From: an uncultured Rhodospirillales bacterium
GTDB lineage: Bacteria > Pseudomonadota > Alphaproteobacteria > Rhodospirillales > Defluviicoccaceae
Assembly (NCBI GenBank): GCA_937127205.1
Contig: CAKZLS010000146.1
Coordinates: forward strand, 1-20,258
DNA: 20,258 nt
Direction of reading: 5' to 3'
Shown: one piece after another, positions 14,474 through 20,258 of the stretch
How the letters are laid out: every line of letters begins with the position of its first letter
Numbering within the stretch: position 1 is the first letter of the stretch
The notes under the pieces: model-generated
Told to the model about the DNA's origin: nothing
Seen by the model: the letters and a program-made list of their open reading frames with translations, nothing else
The model's database searches: none
Program-made: the position numbers and the translations under genes

Positions 14474-16698
14474 CGGAACAGCGTATCCATCTTAAGGCCG
14501 TCCCGGCTGGCTCGCCGGTTGGTGCCACAGAGTTTGCGGCCGAGGCCGGGGCAAGTGCCGGAGAAACCAAGCGGACCGAGCCGCGCGCCGACTTTGCCGT
14601 TGCCAGCGATCTCGCGGCCTGTCTCCGGCCGCTGATCAGCGCGCTGGGATGGAAGGGCGACCCGCGCCATGTGGCCGAGGCGATTCCCCATTTCACCGAC
14701 TCGCTGGATATCACCGGCTTTCTGAATGTCATGGGCAATATGAATTACGGATGCCGGTCGACCGACATTCGTCTAGATCGCATCGACGCCCGGATGATGC
14801 CGTGTTTGTTCCTGCCCAAGGGCCGCGCCGCGGTGGTTGTCCTCGGAACGGAGTCGGGAAGTCTTCAACTGATCGATGGCGCCACCGGCCAGGTGATCGA
14901 GGGCGCGCCGCCGGCCTGGGAAGGGTCGGCCTATTTTTTCTCGCCGGTGGAACAGGAGGAAAAGGGGCCGCGGGCGGCGGATAAAGGCTGGTTCTGGACC
15001 ACCATCCGGCGGTTCCGAGGGCTCGTCTACCAACTTCTCGGTGTCACCTTCGTGCTCAACCTGTTGAGCCTGGCAACCCCGCTGTTCGTCATGTCCATTT
15101 ATGACCGAGTCATCCCCACCGGCTCGGTTGTGACGCTCACCTATTTCGGCGCCGGCGTGTTGATCGCCATGGCCAGCGACCTGATGCTGCGGACGGTCCG
15201 GGCAAAGGTTCTGGCTTTCGTCGGCGCGCGGCTCGATACCATTCTCGGGAGCGCGGTATTTCAACGGATCCTGTTTCTGCCGCCGAGCCTGACCGAGGGA
15301 TCTACCGTCGGCGCCCAGGTGGCGCGGCTCAAGAGCTTCGAGGCCGTGCGCGAGGTTTTCTCCGGTCCCATCGCCCTCATTCTGCTCGAGTTCCCGTTCG
15401 TGATCGTCTCCCTCGCCGTCATTGCCATTTTGGGCGGACCCATCGCCGCCGTTCCCGTGCTCATGATGGCAGTTTTTGTGTTGGTTGGGTTGGTGATGGC
15501 GCCCTTCGTGCGGTCGTCCGTCGCCGACGCCGCGAAGGCAACTTCGCGCAAACAGGAATTTGTCATCGAAACCCTCTCCCAGCTTCGCGCCATCAAGTAC
15601 AACGGCGCCGAAACCGTCTGGATGGATCGTTTTCGCGATCTATCGGCCAAAACCGCCATGGAAGGTTTCCGTGGCGCTCAAGTGGCGTCTTTGATTTCCA
15701 CCATTTCGCATGTGCTCATGGTGTCGGCGGGCGTGGCCACCATCGGTTTCGGGGTGGTTCGAGTTATCGGCGGCGAGATGACCCTTGGCGCCCTGGTTGC
15801 GTCCATGATCCTCGTCTGGCGGGTATTGGCACCGCTTCAAACCGGGTTCGTGGTCATCAACAAAGTTGGCCAGGTTCGCTCCAGCATTCGCCAACTCAAC
15901 AATCTGATGGCCATGCGGCCCGAGCGCGCACAGGGCGTCATGCCGGAGCCACTCAAGAACATCCGGGGACGGGTGACGTTCTCGCGGGTGTCGCTTCGCT
16001 ATTCGGCGGAGGCCGATCCGGCCCTCGTCGGCGCCAACTTCGATGTGGAGCCTGGTGAAGTGGTGGCCATCGTCGGCTCCAACGCTGCCGGCAAATCGAC
16101 ATTGCTGAAACTGCTCCTCGGCATGCACAGCCCGCAAGCGGGCAGCATCTTGATCGACAGCCGGGATATTCGGCAGATGGATCCCATCGAACTGCGCCAC
16201 GCCATCGGCTACGTGCCGCAGGTCTGCCGGTTCTTCTACGGTACCATCGCCCAGAATCTGCGCCTCGCCAATCCGTTGGCCACCGATGAGGACCTGCGCC
16301 AGGCCGCGGCGCAAGCCGGCGTGCTGGATGATGTCCTCGCGCTCGAGCAGGGATCCGGGGAATGGCGCCGTACCGGTTTCGATGTGCGTATCGGCGATTC
16401 GTCCTCCAAACAGGTTCCCGCCAGTCTCAGGCAGGGTCTCAATCTGGCCCGCGCGTATCTCAAGGAGGCGCCGATCCTATTGTTCGACGAGCCCGGTGCG
16501 GGGCTGGATTACGCCGGAGATCAGAAGTTCATCGAGACCATCAAGCAACTCAAGGGCGAGGCCACGGTCTTCATCGTCACACACCGCCCGAGCCATATCG
16601 AGACGGCCGACAAGGTCATCTGGCTCGACGGGGGCCAAGTGATGGCGGCGGGGCCAACCAAAGACGTCATCAAGCGCATGCCAGGGGGTATCCTGTGA
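14470..16698 (+). CDS. Type I secretion ABC permease/ATPase, subunit 2 with inactive C39-like N-terminal domain
   Basis: The 742-residue protein has three parts. Residues about 45-170 resemble the C39 peptidase-like domain of RTX exporters (GRAAVVVLG, then LQLIDGATGQVI), but the Cys-His catalytic pair is missing, so it would bind cargo rather than cleave it. The membrane domain follows (about 185-470, with PLFVMSIYDRVIPTGS). The ATPase domain has Walker A GSNAAGKST (536-544), Q-loop VPQVCRFFYGT, Walker B ILLFDEP with E674, D-loop AGLD and H705 (VTHRPS). At the signature position the sequence is VPASL (649-653) before RQGLNLARA, not LSGGQ. Translation is coupled to both neighbours by 4-base overlaps. 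It most likely pairs with subunit 1 and recognises the RTX cargo. Confidence 0.9.
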   Translation: MTEQRIHLKAVPAGSPVGATEFAAEAGASAGETKRTEPRADFAVASDLAACLRPLISALGWKGDPRHVAEAIPHFTDSLDITGFLNVMGNMNYGCRSTDIRLDRIDARMMPCLFLPKGRAAVVVLGTESGSLQLIDGATGQVIEGAPPAWEGSAYFFSPVEQEEKGPRAADKGWFWTTIRRFRGLVYQLLGVTFVLNLLSLATPLFVMSIYDRVIPTGSVVTLTYFGAGVLIAMASDLMLRTVRAKVLAFVGARLDTILGSAVFQRILFLPPSLTEGSTVGAQVARLKSFEAVREVFSGPIALILLEFPFVIVSLAVIAILGGPIAAVPVLMMAVFVLVGLVMAPFVRSSVADAAKATSRKQEFVIETLSQLRAIKYNGAETVWMDRFRDLSAKTAMEGFRGAQVASLISTISHVLMVSAGVATIGFGVVRVIGGEMTLGALVASMILVWRVLAPLQTGFVVINKVGQVRSSIRQLNNLMAMRPERAQGVMPEPLKNIRGRVTFSRVSLRYSAEADPALVGANFDVEPGEVVAIVGSNAAGKSTLLKLLLGMHSPQAGSILIDSRDIRQMDPIELRHAIGYVPQVCRFFYGTIAQNLRLANPLATDEDLRQAAAQAGVLDDVLALEQGSGEWRRTGFDVRIGDSSSKQVPASLRQGLNLARAYLKEAPILLFDEPGAGLDYAGDQKFIETIKQLKGEATVFIVTHRPSHIETADKVIWLDGGQVMAAGPTKDVIKRMPGGIL

Positions 16699-18059
16699 GC
16701 ACCACCAACCAACATAACGGCAAGACACGGCCCGCAAAGGCAACAGAATCCAGCAACCGGCAGGCGCGATTCCTCGCCCAACATATCGTTCTCGAAGAGG
16801 GAGGCATCCCGGGTTTTGTCCGGACGGTGATCGTCTCCGTGGGTGTGATCGTCGCCGCGTTCTTTACATGGTCGGCCTTCACCACCGTCGACGAGGTCGC
16901 CGCGGCGCCGGGGGAGGTTAAGCCTTCCGGTCATGTGCAGGCAGTTCAGCACCTGGAAGGCGGTATCGTCGAAGAAATCATGGTCAGCGACGGCGACTTC
17001 GTGAAAGCGGGAGAGACGTTGGTGCGGCTCGACCCGGATTCGGTTTTGTCCCATCTCCGAGGGATGCAGACGCAGCGTGCCGGGCTTCGGCTTAAGGCCG
17101 AACGCTTGCGGGCGTTTTCGGACGAACGCCAACCCGATTTCACCTTCATCGAGCCCGAGTACGCTGGACTTGCCGCGGATCAAACGGCCATCTTCCGCAT
17201 TCAGGACAAGGCGCGGTCCAACCGGCGCGCGGTTCTCAAGGACCAGATCCATCAGGCCGAGGCGCAGGTGAGTTTGCTGAAAGGCCAGGAAAAAACCCAT
17301 CAGCGTATCGTCGAGCTGACCACCGAAGAGCTGGCCATGAGCAAGAAGCTCATGAACAAGGGGCTGACGTCCAAGCTGAAGGTTCTCAACCTTCAGCGCG
17401 AGCTCACCAAGGCCTCCGGCGACTTCGCCCGTTTGCAGGGCGAGCTGCTGCTGGCCGAGCGGGCAAAGTCCGAGGCCGAAAGCCGCCTGGCGGAACTGGA
17501 CGCGACGCTCGGAGAGGAGGCGTTCTCCGAGCTGGACAGTCTGACCCGGGAACTTGCGAAACTGAACGACGCGATCGACGGGCTGGAGGATCAGGAGCAA
17601 CGTCTCGATATTACGGCGCCTGTCTCCGGCATTATCAAGGGTCTTCAGGTCCATACCGTTGGCGGCGTCATTCCGCCGGGCGCGGTGGTTCTGGAGATTG
17701 TACCCATGGATCGGGAAATGGTCGTCGAGGCCCGCATTTCGTCACGGGACGTGGGGCACGTCCGGCCCGGACAGCCTGTCACGGTCAAGGTGGGAACCTA
17801 CGACTATGCCCGCTACGGCGGCGTTCCCGGCACGTTGACCGGCGTGTCGGCGTCCACCTTCGTCGGCGAAGACGGTGCGCCTTATTATAAGGGTATCGTC
17901 GAACTGGAGCGCGGCTACGTCGGCGCCAATCCCAAACGCAATCATGTGCTGCCCGGGATGACCATCAACGCGGACATCAAGACCGGCAGCAAGACCGTGC
18001 TGCAGTACCTGCTCAAGCCTTTGTACGCCTCGGTGGATGACTCCTTCCACGAGCGGTGA
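16695..18059 (+). CDS. HlyD-family type I secretion membrane-fusion adaptor
   Basis: The 454-residue periplasmic adaptor links the ABC exporter to an outer-membrane duct. A cytoplasmic N-terminus (1-40) is followed by one membrane helix (41-63) and the family start VDEVAAAPGEVKPSG. A split lipoyl/biotinyl-like domain is seen as QHLEGGIVEEIMVSDGDFVK (85-104) and again near ITAPVSGIIKGLQ. Between them lies a long heptad-rich coiled coil (about 115-305), and the C-terminal beta-barrel includes GQPVTVKVGTYDYARYG. The start is GTG 16695, overlapping the previous stop as GTGA, with AGGGGG (16683-16688) six bases upstream. A longer upstream in-frame extension would lie inside the ABC gene and is not needed. 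Its outer-membrane TolC-type partner is not in the window. Confidence 0.95.
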   Translation: MSTTNQHNGKTRPAKATESSNRQARFLAQHIVLEEGGIPGFVRTVIVSVGVIVAAFFTWSAFTTVDEVAAAPGEVKPSGHVQAVQHLEGGIVEEIMVSDGDFVKAGETLVRLDPDSVLSHLRGMQTQRAGLRLKAERLRAFSDERQPDFTFIEPEYAGLAADQTAIFRIQDKARSNRRAVLKDQIHQAEAQVSLLKGQEKTHQRIVELTTEELAMSKKLMNKGLTSKLKVLNLQRELTKASGDFARLQGELLLAERAKSEAESRLAELDATLGEEAFSELDSLTRELAKLNDAIDGLEDQEQRLDITAPVSGIIKGLQVHTVGGVIPPGAVVLEIVPMDREMVVEARISSRDVGHVRPGQPVTVKVGTYDYARYGGVPGTLTGVSASTFVGEDGAPYYKGIVELERGYVGANPKRNHVLPGMTINADIKTGSKTVLQYLLKPLYASVDDSFHER

Positions 18060-18094
18060 TTTGCGGGCGGACATAGCACGAAATCGCGTAAACC

Positions 18095-18123
18095 AAACCC
18101 CTTCGATACGTTGAAGGGGTTTT
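18095..18123 (+). terminator. Intrinsic terminator after the secretion operon
   Basis: AAACCCCTTC (18095-18104) and GAAGGGGTTT (18113-18122) form a perfect ten-base stem with an eight-base loop, ending in TTTT (18120-18123). Allowing a bulged T the stem can extend through CC/GG. It lies 36 bases after the adaptor stop and 50 bases before the RTX gene, so it may end or attenuate the operon. Confidence 0.75.
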
Positions 18124-18172
18124 GGGGTTGGAGGGCCGAAGAGGGTCTCTCACCCTTGAACCGAGGACGAAG

Positions 18173-20258
18173 ATGAACCAACCGATCGGCGGCAATGGTG
18201 GACCGCAGGACCCTCGCCAAGTCCTCGATGACCTCACCAGATTGGCTGACACGCAGAATGCGAATTCCGAGGGCGGCGACGAGTCCGCGTCCGGCGGTGC
18301 CGATCTCGATGCGGATGATCCGGCGTTCCTCGCCAATGTTCATAAGGGAACGCGCGAAAGCGACGAACCCAGGTATGGCCAGGATGATCGTGACGCAGCC
18401 CACGAGAGCGGTGGCGGCGGCGCGCATGATGGTAATGCCCTGGGCAGCGAACACGATGCCGACGGATCGGCCGCCGTCGGACGGGGGCCGAGCGGTTCCT
18501 CCGGTGCTCCCGAACCCGACGCCGCCGCGAGGCCGCAATCGGACGTCCATGATCGCGGATCGTTTGCCCCTGGAAGCGGAGGCGGTGGGCCTGAACCCGA
18601 GCGAGACGAAGCCCTTGGCTTTAGCGCGGATACGGGCTTTGGTGGGGGCTCGGCGGACGGTTTCTTCGCGTCCGGTCGGGCCGGACCGGCCAGCTTTGCT
18701 CGGCGATCCCCGGATCTGGACGAACCGCTGCAGCGCGCCGAGGCCACCGAAAATCATGCGCCCACGGCAGTTTCCACGGCGGCCACTCTGTCGGAAGACG
18801 GCTCACTGCTGATCACCCAGGAGATGCTGTTGGCGGGCGCGTCGGACGCCGATGGCGACGTGTTGACGGCGACCAACCTGTCGGCGCCAAGCGGTACGCT
18901 GACCGATAACGGAGACGGTACCTGGACGTATATGCCCAACGCCGATTGGAACGGATCGTTGGATTTCGCCTACGACGTCTCCGATGGTGCGGTGGCGACC
19001 CCCAACACGCTGGCGGTGACGGTAGAGGCGGTTAACGACGCGCCCGAAACGACACCAACGACCGCGACCATGGCCGAGGACGGCAGCCTGCTCATCACCC
19101 AGGCCATGCTGTTGGACAGAGCGTCGGACGTTGACGGCGATGCGTTGACGGCGGAGAACCTCTCTGCACCTGGCGGCTCTTTGACCAACAACGGTGACGG
19201 CACCTGGACGTTCGTGCCCGATGCCAATTGGAACGGTTCGTTGGATCTCACCTACGACGTCGCTGATGGTTCGAGCGCGACTCCGAATAGCCTGACTCTC
19301 ACGGTCGACGCGGTCAACGACGCGCCGGACGTGACGGAGACCAGCGCCACCATGATCGAGGACGGCAGTCTTCTGATCACGCAGGAGATGTTGCTCCAGG
19401 GAGCAACCGACGCCGACGGCGATGCGCTGACCGCCATCAATCTTACTGCCGGTGACGGCACTCTCACGGACAACGGTGACGGCACCTGGACGTATACGCC
19501 CCATGACGATTGGTTTGGTACCGTTGATCTCGACTACCAGGTGACCGACGGCACAGCGACCGTCGACAACATCATGGATTTGACCGTGACCGAGGCTGGC
19601 CAGTTTCTCATCGGCACTCCGAGCCCCGACACCCTGACGGGCGGCGGCGGCAACGATACGATAACGGGACTAGGCGGCGACGACGTCCTCGATGGCGAAG
19701 CCGGCGACGATATTTTTGTGATCCAGGGCTCCGGCCATGGCACCGACCAGATCGACGGCGGCGACGGTCACGACGTTGTCCGGGGCGGCAACGGCCATGA
19801 TGTGTTCCGTGTGACCGACAATCTCGACAACCTGCAGTCCATCGAGGAGATCCAAGGCGGCAACGGCTGGGACCGGGTGGTTGGCACTGGCGGTAACGAT
19901 AATCTCGATTTTGCCAGCGGCCCGGCACTAAGCGGCGTGGAGCGTATCGACGGCGGGGCCGGCGACGACACCATCACCGCGGCCGATCAGGGCAACGAGC
20001 TCTACGGCAATACCGGCAACGACTCGCTCGTGGGCGGCACCGGCGACGACACCTTCGTGATCGAGGGATCGGGCCACGGCACCGACCAGATGGACGGCGG
20101 CGATGGTCACGACATTGTTCGGGGCGGTAACGGCCATGACGTGTTCCGCGTGACCGACAACCTCGACAATCTGCAATCCATCGAGGAGATCCAAGGCGGC
20201 AATGGCTGGGACCGCGTGGTTGGCACTGGCGGCGACGACAATCTCGATTTTGCCAACG
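18173..20258 (+). CDS. Giant RTX/cadherin-like secreted protein (5' part, runs out of the window)
   Basis: The reading frame is open for 695 codons and exits the window. ATG 18173 has GAGGA (18163-18167) five bases upstream. There is no Sec signal, as expected for type I cargo whose export signal is at the missing C-terminus. Residues 1-190 are low-complexity, rich in Gly, Asp, Ser and Ala, and probably disordered. Residues 194-473 are three tandem cadherin-like (Cadherin_5/tandem-95 type) repeats of 94, 94 and 92 residues, each with EDGSLLITQ.ML, DADGD.LTA and NGDGTWT. From about 484 come RTX calcium-binding repeats (GGGGNDTITGLGGDD and similar), arranged in a 113-residue higher-order unit. 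It is probably the cargo of the adjacent ABC/HlyD system and an adhesin or surface-layer component; enzymatic activity cannot be judged without the C-terminus. Confidence 0.9.
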   Translation, partial: MNQPIGGNGGPQDPRQVLDDLTRLADTQNANSEGGDESASGGADLDADDPAFLANVHKGTRESDEPRYGQDDRDAAHESGGGGAHDGNALGSEHDADGSAAVGRGPSGSSGAPEPDAAARPQSDVHDRGSFAPGSGGGGPEPERDEALGFSADTGFGGGSADGFFASGRAGPASFARRSPDLDEPLQRAEATENHAPTAVSTAATLSEDGSLLITQEMLLAGASDADGDVLTATNLSAPSGTLTDNGDGTWTYMPNADWNGSLDFAYDVSDGAVATPNTLAVTVEAVNDAPETTPTTATMAEDGSLLITQAMLLDRASDVDGDALTAENLSAPGGSLTNNGDGTWTFVPDANWNGSLDLTYDVADGSSATPNSLTLTVDAVNDAPDVTETSATMIEDGSLLITQEMLLQGATDADGDALTAINLTAGDGTLTDNGDGTWTYTPHDDWFGTVDLDYQVTDGTATVDNIMDLTVTEAGQFLIGTPSPDTLTGGGGNDTITGLGGDDVLDGEAGDDIFVIQGSGHGTDQIDGGDGHDVVRGGNGHDVFRVTDNLDNLQSIEEIQGGNGWDRVVGTGGNDNLDFASGPALSGVERIDGGAGDDTITAADQGNELYGNTGNDSLVGGTGDDTFVIEGSGHGTDQMDGGDGHDIVRGGNGHDVFRVTDNLDNLQSIEEIQGGNGWDRVVGTGGDDNLDFAN
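18752..19591 (+). repeat. Three tandem cadherin-like repeats (282, 282, 276 bases)
   Basis: Units start at 18752, 19034 and 19316, each beginning with Asn-(His/Asp)-Ala-Pro. All share EDGSLLITQ, a DGD motif expected to bind calcium, NGDGTW and a W.G..D..Y.V.DG strand pattern. The constant length points to tandem duplication within the gene. Confidence 0.85.
19703..20258 (+). repeat. 339-base higher-order RTX repeat (one full unit and part of a second)
   Basis: The unit at 19703-20041 recurs from 20042. Over the 217 bases of overlap I count 24 differences, 17 of them synonymous and seven in six changed codons. Each unit contains GHGTDQ-(I/M)-DGGDGHD, RGGNGHDVFRVTDNLDNL, QSIEEIQGGNGWDRVVGTGG and DNLDFA. 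More copies probably lie beyond the right edge. Confidence 0.9.

Noticed and set aside
14470..14980. Bacteriocin-type processing exporter (active C39 peptidase)
   Set aside because: The Cys-His catalytic pair is not visible in the N-terminal domain, and the neighbouring cargo is a large RTX protein without a double-glycine leader.
16362..16694. Upstream in-frame extension of hlyD to 16362
   Set aside because: The extension lies within the ABC ATPase coding region. GTG 16695 has a good ribosome-binding site and gives a normal-length HlyD protein.
17942..18812. Overlapping frames on both strands across the start of the RTX gene (minus 17942-18757, plus 18195-18812)
   Set aside because: They overlap the disordered, GC-rich head of the RTX protein and the end of hlyD. 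The RTX frame has a good ribosome-binding site at 18163 and continues without a stop into recognisable repeats, so these are shadows.
18752..20258. Regular repeats that might suggest a CRISPR array
   Set aside because: The repeats are in-frame protein-coding cadherin-like and RTX units of 276-339 bases, not short repeats separated by unique spacers.

Overview
The window looks like chromosomal DNA of a GC-rich alphaproteobacterium, plausibly Rhodospirillales-like. The basis is the dprA–topA–rnr gene order, an alphaproteobacterial-type DprA, and a type I secretion locus with a giant RTX substrate. The assignment is inference from gene order and protein style; no rRNA or tRNA is present to fix the taxon.

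Left part (1–4892): the 5' portion of a fumarate reductase/succinate dehydrogenase flavoprotein gene runs leftward out of the window. It is divergent from a MATE-family exporter gene, and the shared 225-base intergenic region holds A/T tracts and a TTGCAA dyad. After the MATE gene comes a small gene for a free-standing tyrosine-recombinase N-terminal (SAM-like) domain with no catalytic domain. A HerA-type (DUF87) ATPase gene converges on it.

Middle part (5078–11185): dprA, topA and rnr (DNA uptake/recombination, DNA supercoiling, RNA decay) lie head to tail. The dprA–topA gap is 27 bases, and rnr probably starts at a TTG directly abutting the topA stop.

Right part (11186–20258): a visibly AT-richer spacer leads to a MipA/OmpV-type outer-membrane protein gene. 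A 527-base non-coding stretch rich in inverted repeats follows. Next is a tightly coupled type I secretion operon: two different ABC permease/ATPases followed by an HlyD-type adaptor, each junction a 4-base overlap. A strong intrinsic terminator separates this operon from a very large secreted protein gene still open at the right edge. That protein has a disordered N-terminus, three 94-residue cadherin-like repeats and RTX calcium-binding repeats organised in a 339-base (113-residue) higher-order unit. The simplest reading is a dedicated transporter and its adhesin-like cargo.

The most unusual point is that both ABC subunits have lost a recognisable LSGGQ signature while keeping Walker A, Walker B glutamate, Q-loop and H-loop. 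Only the second subunit carries a catalytically dead C39-like N-terminal domain. A TolC-type outer-membrane partner is not seen in the window.
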